From contig NZ_CP160797.1 in the NCBI RefSeq assembly GCF_040784915.1, positions 2,408,137 through 2,472,136 of the forward strand: a stretch of DNA of 64,000 bases, in the 5' to 3' direction. The position numbers and the translations under genes were made by a program. Below the pieces are notes generated by a model. That model did not search any database. It was not told the origin of the DNA and saw only the letters and a list, made by a program, of their open reading frames with translations. Below are positions 32,818 to 41,864 of the stretch, piece by piece. How positions within the stretch are numbered: position 1 is the stretch's first letter; each line of letters opens with the position of its first letter. This DNA is from Bacillus vallismortis. GTDB lineage: Bacteria; Bacillota; Bacilli; Bacillales; Bacillaceae.

Positions 32818-33792
32818 TTAACAATTTTCTCTTTTGGCGATTTCCGCTGCGATATGTCCCCCGTGAAATCTGCCGTTTTCAATAAATATTTCATTTGCAT
32901 TGTTCCCGGCAACAATGACCCCGGCAATAAAAATGCCTTCAACGTTTGTTTCCATCGTTTCTTCATTAAAAAATGGACGTCCTGTTTCTTGATCAATTTT
33001 AACACCCATTTTTTCAAGAAATTGATGATCGGGATGATAGCCTGTCATGGCAAATACAAAATCATTTTTAATGGTAATGGGTTCCTTCTCGCCGGAGCGG
33101 AATACCACTTCATCCTCGGTGATTTTTTCGACACATGCCCCAAATTCCATGCGAATTGTCCCGTTTCTGACGAGCGACTCAAATTCAGGCAGGATCCACG
33201 GCTTAATGCTTGGCGAATACTCATTGCCCCTGTATAAGACTGTGACACGCGCTCCAGATTTCACGAGTTCAAGCGCAGCGTCTACGCTTGAATTTTTGCC
33301 GCCGATGACGACGACATCTTTATCAAAGTACGGATGGCCTTCTTTAAAATAATGGAATACTTTTGGCAAATCCTCACCGGGTACGTTCATATAGTTTGGA
33401 TGATCATAATAGCCTGTTGCAATAATACAATACGGTGTCGTGTAAGTTCCTTTTGACGTCTCTATAACAAATGAATTGTTTTCCGCTTTCGTGACTCTAT
33501 GCACCATTTCAAACGCATTGACACGGATGTTTTTCCGTTTGACGACTTCCCGGTAATACGACAAAGCCTGAATTCTGACAGGTTTTCTGTTTTCCGTAAT
33601 AAATGCCACGTCTCCAATTTCAAGCTTTTCACTTGAGCTGAAAAAGGTTTGATGCGTCGGATAATTGTAAATGCTGTTAACGACATTGCCTTTTTCAATG
33701 ACGAGGGCATCAATGCCAATTTGTTTTAGGTGAATGGCAGCAGATAGTCCACAAGGTCCTCCACCAATAATTATTGCTTTTTCTTGAATCAT
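32818..33792 (-). CDS. ypdA (bdr): bacillithiol-disulfide reductase
   Basis: NADPH-dependent flavoprotein that reduces oxidised bacillithiol. It has 324 residues: FAD loop IGGGPCGLSAA with the conserved Cys14, NADPH loop VIGGKNSSVDAALE near 165, and the C-terminal FAD segment GIFIAGVI. The ATG at 33792 follows GGAG by nine bases; the frame extends to 33822. Confidence 0.93.
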   Translation of the reverse strand: MIQEKAIIIGGGPCGLSAAIHLKQIGIDALVIEKGNVVNSIYNYPTHQTFFSSSEKLEIGDVAFITENRKPVRIQALSYYREVVKRKNIRVNAFEMVHRVTKAENNSFVIETSKGTYTTPYCIIATGYYDHPNYMNVPGEDLPKVFHYFKEGHPYFDKDVVVIGGKNSSVDAALELVKSGARVTVLYRGNEYSPSIKPWILPEFESLVRNGTIRMEFGACVEKITEDEVVFRSGEKEPITIKNDFVFAMTGYHPDHQFLEKMGVKIDQETGRPFFNEETMETNVEGIFIAGVIVAGNNANEIFIENGRFHGGHIAAEIAKRENC

Positions 33793-33843
33793 TTCCGTCA
33801 ACTCCTGCGATTGGCATTTCACTTCATATTTTTATATATCCGA

Positions 33844-33882
33844 ATAAAAAAAATCTCCTATTTTATCATAGGAGATTTTTTA
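33844..33882 (-). terminator. gudB terminator
   Basis: AAATCTCCTA / TAGGAGATTT stem with a long T run on the minus strand. Confidence 0.88.
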
Positions 33883-33902
33883 TTTTTATGCAAATTATCA
33901 AC

Positions 33903-35177
33903 TTATATCCAGCCTCTAAAGCGCGAAGCTTCAGCCATTTTGCGAACACCGACCATATAAGCAGCGAGCCTCATGTCAATTCTTCGGTTTTTAGCCATTT
34001 CATAAATATTGTTAAATGATTTGATCATCATTTTTTCTAATTTCTCTTCTACCTCTTCTTCACTCCAGTAGAAGCCTTGGTTATTCTGAACCCATTCAAA
34101 ATATGAAACCGTTACGCCACCGGCGCTTGCCAGTACGTCTGGCACAAGCAGAATGTCCCGGTCTGAAAGAATTTTTGTTCCTTCAAGCGTTGTTGGCCCG
34201 TTTGCCGCTTCAACGACAATTCCAGCCCGGATATTATGGGCATTTTCTTCTGTAATTTGATTTTCAATTGCGGCAGGAACAAGGATATCACAATCCAGCT
34301 CCAGCAGCTCCTGGTTCGTAATAGTATCGTTGAAAAGCTTTGTTACGGTACCGAAGCTGTCGCGGCGGTCGAGTAAGTAATCGATATCGAGGCCTTCCGG
34401 ATCATAAAGTCCGCCATACGCATCTGAGATGCCGACAACCTTTGCTCCCGCATCATGCATAAATTTAGCTAAATAGCTTCCCGCGTTTCCGAAGCCTTGA
34501 ACAACGACACGCGCACCATTAATATCGATGCCTTTTTTCTTTGCCGCTTCTTTAATACAGATCGTTACGCCTTTTGCTGTCGCAGATTCTCTCCCGTGAG
34601 ATCCGCCAAGCACAAGCGGCTTGCCCGTAATAAATCCAGGCGAATTAAATTCATCAATTCTTGAATACTCATCCATCATCCAAGCCATGATTTGTGAGTT
34701 TGTAAATACATCCGGTGCCGGCACGTCTTTTGTCGGGCCGACAATTTGGCTGATTGCTCTGACGTATCCTCTGCTCAGACGCTCCAGCTCTCTAAACGAC
34801 ATATCCCTTGGATCACAAACAATTCCGCCTTTACCACCGCCATATGGAAGATCAATTATGCCGCATTTTAAACTCATCCAAATAGAAAGCGCCTTCACCT
34901 CTTTTTCTGTTACGTTCGGGTGAAAACGTATCCCGCCCTTCGTCGGACCGACAGAGTCATTGTGCTGCGCACGATAACCTGTAAAAATCTGTACTGAACC
35001 GTCGTCCATACGAACAGGTATTTTTACCGTTAATAATCTCATCGGCTCCTTTAACAGTTCGTAGACTTCTTCGGGATATCCCAATTTTTCCAGAGCCTTA
35101 TGTATTACGGTTTGGGTTGATTTTAACACATCAAGTTTGTCCTCTTCTGTATGACCGGTGTTTCGATCGGCTGCCAT
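33903..35177 (-). CDS. gudB: NAD-specific glutamate dehydrogenase, apparently active form
   Basis: Catabolic glutamate dehydrogenase of 424 residues, hexameric family. Visible are KGGIRFHPNVT, the active-site stretch LPYGGGKGGI, PAPDVFTN and the NAD loop QGFGNAGS. Strain 168 carries a duplicated Val-Lys-Ala codon triplet that destabilises the enzyme; here only one copy is present (codons at 34898-34890), so the product should be active. It has its own terminator and a TATACT -10-like box at 35231-35236. Confidence 0.96.
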   Translation of the reverse strand: MAADRNTGHTEEDKLDVLKSTQTVIHKALEKLGYPEEVYELLKEPMRLLTVKIPVRMDDGSVQIFTGYRAQHNDSVGPTKGGIRFHPNVTEKEVKALSIWMSLKCGIIDLPYGGGKGGIVCDPRDMSFRELERLSRGYVRAISQIVGPTKDVPAPDVFTNSQIMAWMMDEYSRIDEFNSPGFITGKPLVLGGSHGRESATAKGVTICIKEAAKKKGIDINGARVVVQGFGNAGSYLAKFMHDAGAKVVGISDAYGGLYDPEGLDIDYLLDRRDSFGTVTKLFNDTITNQELLELDCDILVPAAIENQITEENAHNIRAGIVVEAANGPTTLEGTKILSDRDILLVPDVLASAGGVTVSYFEWVQNNQGFYWSEEEVEEKLEKMMIKSFNNIYEMAKNRRIDMRLAAYMVGVRKMAEASRFRGWI

Positions 35178-35293
35178 TTGAGTTAACCTCCTAGAATCTT
35201 CTGTTTCTCACATGCTCCCTTTCAGAGAATAGTATACACCTTCATATGATTTATGCATAGAATAAACGTTATGTTTTTCCATGTTTTTTAACT

Positions 35294-35325
35294 CAAAAAA
35301 AACTGCTGTCAAATCAGCAGTTTTC
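35294..35325 (-). terminator. mecB terminator
   Basis: AAAACTGCTG / CAGCAGTTTT stem with a run of eight T on the minus strand. Confidence 0.87.
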
Positions 35326-35335
35326 CGTTGCATTT

Positions 35336-35920
35336 TTATAAAAAATGAGTCTGTATCGTCTCAACAGCATTATCGTCCATAATAAGCTTACCATACTCTT
35401 GCAAGCGATAAATCGTTAAAGTTGTCGGATTGCCGTATTCAGCCAGAACCGACACAACTCCCTCAGTCGTATGTGACCCCAGGTCTTCAAGGCTTAAAAA
35501 GTACTGTCCCTCATAGTGGTAGACAGTCCCCCCTGTGATACCGATTCGCTGTAAGCTTTCTGAAAGCTGAATGATATCTTCAAAGGAATGGAATTGATAA
35601 ATGATGTCCGCGCTTTCATCAAGCTTGACTTGCATTTCGATGTAATCATCATCATACTCATCGTCTTCGGAATCTGCTTCCTGGTTCTTTGTTACGATCA
35701 CAACCATCCCTTGTGCTTGGAGAGAATACACTTCCACTGCAATCGGTCCATTCGCTTCAAAGCCGAGCTCTGTATTAGCTTCATTCATCATATCTTTAAA
35801 TAACTGGTGGACTTTAAATGAGTCCTTCCAGAGGTCTTCTTTTGTCAATCCCCGGTCTGTCAAATCATCGAGGGTTAAAAAGATTTTAATCTTATTATAA
35901 TTCAGACGCTCAAGCCGCAT
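35336..35920 (-). CDS. mecB (ypbH): ClpC adaptor protein MecB (YpbH)
   Basis: Paralog of the MecA adaptor that targets substrates to the ClpCP protease. It has 194 residues: an N-terminal substrate-binding domain starting MRLERLNYNKIKIFLTLDDL, an acidic linker (EDDEYDDDYIE near 88-98) and a C-terminal ClpC-binding domain. The ATG at 35920 has GGAGGG upstream; the frame extends to 35965. Confidence 0.94.
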   Translation of the reverse strand: MRLERLNYNKIKIFLTLDDLTDRGLTKEDLWKDSFKVHQLFKDMMNEANTELGFEANGPIAVEVYSLQAQGMVVIVTKNQEADSEDDEYDDDYIEMQVKLDESADIIYQFHSFEDIIQLSESLQRIGITGGTVYHYEGQYFLSLEDLGSHTTEGVVSVLAEYGNPTTLTIYRLQEYGKLIMDDNAVETIQTHFL

Positions 35921-36078
35921 AACGTTCCCTCCTGCCTCTACTTGCACACAAATCATATAACACATTATATGAGATGATGAGTCATAGGTTCTTAATTGTT
36001 ATCAGTTTACACTGAGTTCACTAGTAAGACAAGCACAATGCAGTTTTTATTGCCTTATGGATTTTTGCTTTTGAGAAG

Positions 36079-36858
36079 TTATTCTGGCGCGCAAAGAGTT
36101 ACAATATGTGTTTCCGGCTCAGCACCTAAACGAAAAGGCACTTTTGTCGTGCCATATCCGTTGCTGATCAGATACGCCGCATGTTTAACAATACCTGTTT
36201 TTCCAAGCTCATACGGGCCGAATTTCCCAAATCTGATCTGACCGCCATGGGTATGTCCGCTGAATATCGCATCAATACCGTCGGTTTCATTGATTTGTTC
36301 GTGGATTTCCGGGTTATGGCAAACCAGAATATTCAGCTGGCTTTTGTCGAGCTCTTTAATGGCTTCCTCATAATGATCCATCTCCATCTTGATATCATCA
36401 ACTCCCGCAATCGCAATCGTATGCCCATTGTGCGAAAACGAAACTGATTCATTCCTCAGGCTGATGACACCGTATGCTTTGAATATGGAATACAGCTTAT
36501 GCTGTCTGACTTCATAATCGTTATTTCCCCACACAAACACAACAGGGACCCCAATATTTGAGAGCCGTTTGATGTTTTCCTCGATTCTCGTACTGGGCAC
36601 CCCGCCCTCGGCTAAATCACCGCCGATGATAACCAGGTGAGGGGCATGACTACGCGCTTTTTGTAAAAGGTCTTGATCGATGGAACGTTTATGAATGTCC
36701 GAAATAAAAAAGATTGTAAGAGGCAATTTGCCCTTCATTTTTGATAAAAGAAACGTATGTGTTTTCAAATGGTTGCCTTTTGCTGTTGAATACATTTTTG
36801 CCGTCATAGCCGCTGCGGCAACAGTTAGCACACCGGCAATTTTCACTGATAGCTTCAT
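36079..36858 (-). CDS. ypbG: metallophosphoesterase YpbG
   Basis: Calcineurin-type phosphoesterase of 259 residues. All metal-binding motifs are visible in order: DIHKR, GGDLAEGG, GNND, a later CHNPE and GHTHGGQ. An N-terminal hydrophobic segment (about 6-20) may anchor or export it. The substrate is unknown. The gap to mecB (158 bases) contains no gene. Confidence 0.92.
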   Translation of the reverse strand: MKLSVKIAGVLTVAAAAMTAKMYSTAKGNHLKTHTFLLSKMKGKLPLTIFFISDIHKRSIDQDLLQKARSHAPHLVIIGGDLAEGGVPSTRIEENIKRLSNIGVPVVFVWGNNDYEVRQHKLYSIFKAYGVISLRNESVSFSHNGHTIAIAGVDDIKMEMDHYEEAIKELDKSQLNILVCHNPEIHEQINETDGIDAIFSGHTHGGQIRFGKFGPYELGKTGIVKHAAYLISNGYGTTKVPFRLGAEPETHIVTLCAPE

Positions 36859-36900
36859 AAAAACTCTCCATTCTTTTTAGAACTTATCAATAAGACGGAC

Positions 36901-36938
36901 AATAAAAAAAGACGTTTCTATCGTTTGAGAAAACGCCC
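36901..36938 (-). terminator. ypbF terminator
   Basis: GGCGTTTTC / GAAACGTC stem (imperfect) followed by TTTTTTTATTG on the minus strand, after ypbF. Confidence 0.7.
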
Positions 36939-36942
36939 CATT

Positions 36943-37386
36943 TTATTTACTTTCAAAATATAGATTAATATCATATTTGTGCTTCATCATTTGAAAAACA
37001 GACTCTCTCGCCTTCCATTTATCCGGCTGCGGCCAAAGATCAGTGCTCTTCTGAATAATTTCGCATCTCAGTTTATGGAAATCGCCCTCAGCTTTATCTT
37101 CCTTTTTCTTAAAATAAAATGAAGTGCAGTATGCAAAAGCGGTGGCCATCATCCAAAATAAATAAAAGGTACGGCTTAGCATTTCTTGAAGAACGAGCTG
37201 AGGCGCCGGGCTTTTGATCATGATCATAAGACATAATAAGCCCAAGCAAATGAGTGAAGCCCATCGCCATCTGCGGCATTGCGCTGCATAATTTTCAAAT
37301 TTTTGTTTTCGTTTCACCAGCGCTTGGAGCATCTGTTTAGTCGGCGCATCTGTAAACTGATCGAGCTGATTCCATAAGGATTCCAT
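36943..37386 (-). CDS. ypbF: membrane protein YpbF
   Basis: Protein of 147 residues with two central membrane helices (about 44-60 and 73-95) between soluble, charged ends. I chose the ATG at 37386, eight bases after AAGGTG; a GTG three codons upstream touches that ribosome site. Function unknown. It lies downstream of ypbE. Confidence 0.83.
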   Translation of the reverse strand: MESLWNQLDQFTDAPTKQMLQALVKRKQKFENYAAQCRRWRWASLICLGLLCLMIMIKSPAPQLVLQEMLSRTFYLFWMMATAFAYCTSFYFKKKEDKAEGDFHKLRCEIIQKSTDLWPQPDKWKARESVFQMMKHKYDINLYFESK

Positions 37387-37452
37387 ACGCTTCACACCTT
37401 GTCCATTTTCATTGCTACAATATATGAGCGTGAATTAAAAAAAATGCCCTAT

Positions 37453-38190
37453 TCATCCATCAAGGGGGATGTCCAAAACTTGTCCGGTGTATACGTCATT
37501 TCCATTCAAATGATTATACGCACGGATTTTTTCTTCTCCCGACCGGCTTTTATAATATTTCATGGAAATGCGGTACAGCGTTTCTTTCTTTTGGACGGTG
37601 TGCTTAACTACTCGTTTCGCCTTAGATTGAACTGGTTCTGCCGGCTGCTGTTCTTTTTGGGCTGCTGTTTGTTGGGAAGAGGAAGCAGCCGCGGCGGTTG
37701 CTTCCTCCTTATTTTCTGAGTCTTCTGTTTCCGCTAAAGCAGGCTGTTTTTTATCAGTTGTTGTTTTTGCCGGCTCTTTAGCCTTTGTATTCTCAGACTT
37801 TTTTTTGGACGCTTGCTGCAGTGCAGTCTCTTTGGTGTCGTCTTCTTTGGTGTTTTTTTTACCCTCTGATTTCGATACAACCTCATATTTGCTTTGGCTG
37901 CTGTCGATAAAAACATCTTCATAATCGTCACGGTGATCCGGGTGGTTTTTTAGATAAAATAAACTGACTAAAACGATAACCGGGACAAATACAAATAATA
38001 CAGCGAGCACAGTGAATAATGGCGTTTTTGTTTTACCTTGCTTTTTTTTCTGTTCTCTTTGATTTTTTACAGATTGTCTTGTCGGAAGGCTTTCTCCATC
38101 ATCATCGAAATATTCGTCCGCCAAGGCGGCGTTTTGATCTTCATAAAGATTCTGGTTTTTTCTTCGCTCTACTCTCGACATGTTCGTCAT
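37453..38190 (-). CDS. ypbE: LysM-domain membrane protein YpbE
   Basis: A 245-residue protein with a cytoplasmic basic N-terminus, one membrane helix (about 57-78), a long low-complexity Lys/Glu/Ala/Gln-rich linker and a C-terminal LysM domain (VVKHTVQKKETLYRIS...NGNDVYTGQVLDIPL), which should bind peptidoglycan. It overlaps the end of ypbD by 50 bases. The linker differs in length from what I remember of 168, as expected of such regions. Confidence 0.9.
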   Translation of the reverse strand: MTNMSRVERRKNQNLYEDQNAALADEYFDDDGESLPTRQSVKNQREQKKKQGKTKTPLFTVLAVLFVFVPVIVLVSLFYLKNHPDHRDDYEDVFIDSSQSKYEVVSKSEGKKNTKEDDTKETALQQASKKKSENTKAKEPAKTTTDKKQPALAETEDSENKEEATAAAASSSQQTAAQKEQQPAEPVQSKAKRVVKHTVQKKETLYRISMKYYKSRSGEEKIRAYNHLNGNDVYTGQVLDIPLDG

Positions 38191-38743
38191 GTTTATCCCT
38201 CCTCACATGTTCAAAACGAATCTGACAGGCAAACACGGCATCAATGATAAAATGCGCCGTCATCGGAACAAATAAGTTACCGGTCCATTCATACATCAGT
38301 CCGAGCAAAAAGCTGATTGCTGTCACCATGATAAATAACAGCCATTTTGACAAATACCGAAAATGAAGAACGGCAAATACAAGGCTGGCCGCCCATAAAC
38401 CGATATGAGTCTGCAGCACTCCTCTGAATAACATTTCTTCCGCGAAAGCAATCAGAAGCGTTAAAAATATAATATGAGGGATTGACCTCTTACTGAATAT
38501 TTTTTTATTGATTCCCCCGTCATCATATAGATGGGGCGGGCACCATTTCATCACTGCCATATCGGCTAAAATCACAATAACAGCAATAGAAACACCGTAC
38601 CATATGATTCGCATATCGCTAATATCCCAGAGTTTTAGTACGTCTCTGACATCCTTAAAAAAGAACAATCCTGCTGCAGCTGCGGCGATGAGGATCAAAA
38701 GCTGCGTCAAATATAACTGCTTCAGCATATCACGGTCTGACAT
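38141..38743 (-). CDS. ypbD: CPBP-family (CAAX protease-like) membrane protein YpbD
   Basis: Integral membrane protein of 200 residues with about six helices. The glutamic-protease/Abi signature is present: EEMLFRGVLQ near 107-116, with later HFRYL and TAHFIIDAVF. Bacterial members may be proteases; the substrate here is unknown. The 3' end overlaps ypbE by 50 bases. Confidence 0.9.
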   Translation of the reverse strand: MSDRDMLKQLYLTQLLILIAAAAAGLFFFKDVRDVLKLWDISDMRIIWYGVSIAVIVILADMAVMKWCPPHLYDDGGINKKIFSKRSIPHIIFLTLLIAFAEEMLFRGVLQTHIGLWAASLVFAVLHFRYLSKWLLFIMVTAISFLLGLMYEWTGNLFVPMTAHFIIDAVFACQIRFEHVRRDKHDEHVESRAKKKPESL

Positions 38744-38769
38744 TTGCTGAATGAAATCCTTTTGCTGTT

Positions 38770-40260
38770 TCAGTCCAGTTCACCTACAGTCTGCAAGCTG
38801 AATATTCGGTGCAATTCCGAACTCCAGCTGTCTAATGAAGCCTTTTTATTCCGTTCTTCTTTTTGTTCATACAAGGATAGATCGAAACCGCAATGAGAAC
38901 AGCACGGGAGGTTTCCGTCCTCAGGATCGTATGATTCATCAAAATAGGTTAACAGCGATTGTCTTATACAGCCATCACGCTGAAGCAGCAAAGATACGCG
39001 GCGAACTTTTTCCAGCTTAAGTTCCATGCGATAAGAAATCTCCCGCTTCACCAGTTCAATTGATGTTTTGCCCTGCATGAAGAGATGTATTATCATACGG
39101 CCTTGGGTCTCTCCGATATCATATTGCATTAATAAGTCACGCAGCCTTCTCTCATCCCGCTCCTCCGTCTCCTCAAGCACACGGATCACATTGGCGATTT
39201 CTTCAGCTGTAACACTCTCCATTTGGATAATCTGCTCCTGAAGTTCAAAATCCCCTGGCGCCCGCAGCAAAATGCTGACACTCGGTTTTCCATCGCGTCC
39301 CGCTCTGCCGATTTCCTGCATAAAAGCTTCAGCCGTTTGCGGGAGGTGAAAATGGATCACATATCTGATATCAGGTTTATCGACACCCATTCCAAACGCA
39401 TTCGTACAACATATCACATCAAGCTGGTTATGAATAAACTGCTGCTGAATTAAAATCCTGTCGCCAGATTCCATACCGCCATGGTAAAAGTCGGCTCTGC
39501 TGCTCGTTTTGCTTTTAATTTCACCCGCTAATTCCTCAGCCCATTTCCTTGTCGGACAATAAACAATTCCCGGACCTTGCAGGTTTTCAACCAGCTGAAT
39601 GACCCTATCTATTTTTTCGACAGTATCAGCCGCATGTTCAACCCTGAGCGCGATATTTGGACGATTGACTGAATTGAGATGCCGTTCGGCATGCTGCAGC
39701 TCAAGCAGGTCCGTGACATCTTGCAGCGTAGCCTTTGTAGCTGTAGCGGTCAATGCCAGAACCGGCGGATGCCCAAGTTTTTTTCTCAGCTGTCCAAGCT
39801 TTGAATAGTCAGGCCTGAAGTCATGCCCCCATTCAGATATACAATGCGCCTCATCAATAACAAATAGGCTGATCGATACGCTTTTCAATTTTTCCAATAC
39901 ATATGGGGACTGCAAAGCCTCAGGAGACAAGTACAAAAATTTATAGCGATGAATATGATCTAAAACGAATTGTCTCTGCTGCATGCTAAGCATGCTGTTC
40001 AAAGCTGCCGCACGCTTTTCACCCCGCGCCTTCAGCTGCTGTACCTGATCCTCCATTAAGGAAAGCAATGGAGAAACGATTAATACCATGCCGTCAAGCA
40101 TATAACCAGGCAGCTGGTAGCAAAGCGATTTTCCTCCCCCAGTCGGGAGCATCGCAATGGTATCCTTCCCGCTAAGTATGCTTCTAATAATGTCCTCCTG
40201 CCCTTTTTTAAAGGAAGTAAAACCAAAAAACTGATATAACGTTTGCTGTAATTTAGTCAT
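38770..40260 (-). CDS. recS (recQ): RecQ-type ATP-dependent DNA helicase
   Basis: Superfamily 2 helicase of 496 residues. Walker A LPTGGGKSLCYQLP near 40, DEAH box VIDEAHCISEWGHDFRPDYSKL near 135, and motif VI MQEIGRAGRDGKPS near 320. The C-terminus ends with a partial zinc-binding region (CCSHCGFD) and has no HRDC domain, so it is the short RecQ paralog. It overlaps ypbB by eight bases. Confidence 0.94.
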   Translation of the reverse strand: MTKLQQTLYQFFGFTSFKKGQEDIIRSILSGKDTIAMLPTGGGKSLCYQLPGYMLDGMVLIVSPLLSLMEDQVQQLKARGEKRAAALNSMLSMQQRQFVLDHIHRYKFLYLSPEALQSPYVLEKLKSVSISLFVIDEAHCISEWGHDFRPDYSKLGQLRKKLGHPPVLALTATATKATLQDVTDLLELQHAERHLNSVNRPNIALRVEHAADTVEKIDRVIQLVENLQGPGIVYCPTRKWAEELAGEIKSKTSSRADFYHGGMESGDRILIQQQFIHNQLDVICCTNAFGMGVDKPDIRYVIHFHLPQTAEAFMQEIGRAGRDGKPSVSILLRAPGDFELQEQIIQMESVTAEEIANVIRVLEETEERDERRLRDLLMQYDIGETQGRMIIHLFMQGKTSIELVKREISYRMELKLEKVRRVSLLLQRDGCIRQSLLTYFDESYDPEDGNLPCCSHCGFDLSLYEQKEERNKKASLDSWSSELHRIFSLQTVGELD

Positions 40261-41311
40261 ATTGCTGCACCTGCTTTGTCAATGCCAATCTGATTTGAAA
40301 ATAGCTGAACCGCTGTTCCATCCCGTCGCGAATTTGTTTGATTTTGTTCGTTCTCATCCGTTTGGCAAACTCTGCAATTTTGAGCTGGTCTTCCGCTGAT
40401 ACATAGTCATCTATCTTAAACGCAGGCTCGTGGAGAGAAATCTCGACAATATGGTCTTCGATCGTCGCTGTTTTCAGCTTTCTGATTTCTGCAATTCGCT
40501 GTATCGGGATCCCTTGTTTGACCATCTGCCATGTTTTTCTCGTTGACTCTGTCAGGGCATTCTCAACATGCACATCAGAGAGGAGGTCCTTTAACAGAGA
40601 ATGTTCACACTCCGGAAGAGAATGTATAAAATAATGTACGGAAGCCCAAAACATGATATAAACATACCATTCATCTTCTTCCAGCGTGTCAGCAAGCTGT
40701 CTGCTCGTATAGCCGATCCTATCGTGCGAGGTTAAAGAGTAGACAAAAATTTTCGCTTCTTTGTCATCAATCTTATACAAATGCTCCTCCAGCATGGCAA
40801 AAAAGCTGCGTGCCATCTCTATATGATCCGTATGGCGGGAGAGGTATTTCTTTACCCAGTGAAGCGTCTTATAATCCTTTGTGACAGGAATATACTGCCT
40901 GCTCCCTTGCAGTTTATTAGATAAGACCTGCACAAGCAGGGAAAGCCTTCTCCAAAGCACACCGGCAGCCTGCTGGTAATAAGCGCCGTGGCAATGAACA
41001 GGCCAAGGCCGTTCATTGAGAGCATGACTCAATGCCGCTGCGCCGCTGGCTGTCACTTTATATGTATCTGTTTCAGCCATTGGTTCGAGATATGAATGCT
41101 GTTCGAGCTTGGTGATTGACGCTAAAATATCGCTTCTCGAACATTTCCGCGCCATTCCAAAGTATTTTGCAGTCTGAAATAAGCCGGCGTCTTGAATGGT
41201 TTGTGACGATCTTTTGCCTTTGAATAGGTGAAAAACAGCGCTTCCCGAACGTTCTCCGTTTATTTTGCAAAGGCAATCGAGAACCATAATATCGAAGTAA
41301 TTTAATGACAA
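40253..41311 (-). CDS. ypbB: helix-turn-helix domain protein YpbB
   Basis: Protein of 352 residues from a TTG start at 41311, behind GGGTGGA. An ATG five codons upstream (41326) is an alternative. The C-terminal part contains an HTH-like segment (GIPIQRIAEIRKLKTATIEDHIVEIS) of the kind found after RecQ-type helicases. The 8-base overlap with the helicase gene suggests the two work together. The actual role is unknown. Confidence 0.85.
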   Translation of the reverse strand: MSLNYFDIMVLDCLCKINGERSGSAVFHLFKGKRSSQTIQDAGLFQTAKYFGMARKCSRSDILASITKLEQHSYLEPMAETDTYKVTASGAAALSHALNERPWPVHCHGAYYQQAAGVLWRRLSLLVQVLSNKLQGSRQYIPVTKDYKTLHWVKKYLSRHTDHIEMARSFFAMLEEHLYKIDDKEAKIFVYSLTSHDRIGYTSRQLADTLEEDEWYVYIMFWASVHYFIHSLPECEHSLLKDLLSDVHVENALTESTRKTWQMVKQGIPIQRIAEIRKLKTATIEDHIVEISLHEPAFKIDDYVSAEDQLKIAEFAKRMRTNKIKQIRDGMEQRFSYFQIRLALTKQVQQYD

Positions 41312-41414
41312 CCTATCCACCCACATTCTTCCTGACAAAAATCGTTGATTTGCTCTTTTTATTTTAACAGATTTTAAACAGAAATCGACGTTTAAAGTCA
41401 TCGTTAGGGGGGAT

Positions 41415-41451
41415 GTTATGTAGATAACCCCTTATGTGATAAGCATTCTCA
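41415..41451. promoter_or_regulatory. direct repeat and Fur-box-like site upstream of fer
   Basis: TTATGTAGATAA and TTATGTGATAA form a direct repeat separated by CCCC. The second runs into TGATAAGCATTCTCA (41437-41451), matching 12 of 14 positions of the 7-1-7 Fur consensus. It ends 12 bases before the fer -35. Confidence 0.4.
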
Positions 41452-41463
41452 ATCATTTTTCTG

Positions 41464-41492
41464 TTGAAATGTGGCAGCAACATCATTACAAT
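41464..41492 (+). promoter_or_regulatory. fer sigma-A promoter
   Basis: TTGAAA (41464-41469), 17 bases, TACAAT (41487-41492). The leader is about 78 nt. Confidence 0.82.
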
Positions 41493-41519
41493 AAGTAAGA
41501 GGAATAGGTGTTAAATTGA

Positions 41520-41825
<306 letters not shown>

Positions 41826-41833
41826 AAGTATGG

Positions 41834-41860
41834 AAAAAGCTCCCCTGCGGGAGCTTTTTA
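41834..41860. terminator. bidirectional terminator for fer and fmnP
   Basis: AAAAAGCTCCC / GGGAGCTTTTT stem with a four-base loop, shared by the convergent genes. Confidence 0.9.
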
Positions 41861-41864
41861 TATT

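Noticed and set aside
37640..37900. Low-complexity stretch in ypbE
   Set aside because: Codes for a charged linker before the LysM domain; no true repeat unit.
38770..40260. Possible truncation of the RecQ helicase
   Set aside because: It lacks HRDC, but 496 residues is the normal length of this B. subtilis paralog, and the overlap with ypbB argues against damage.
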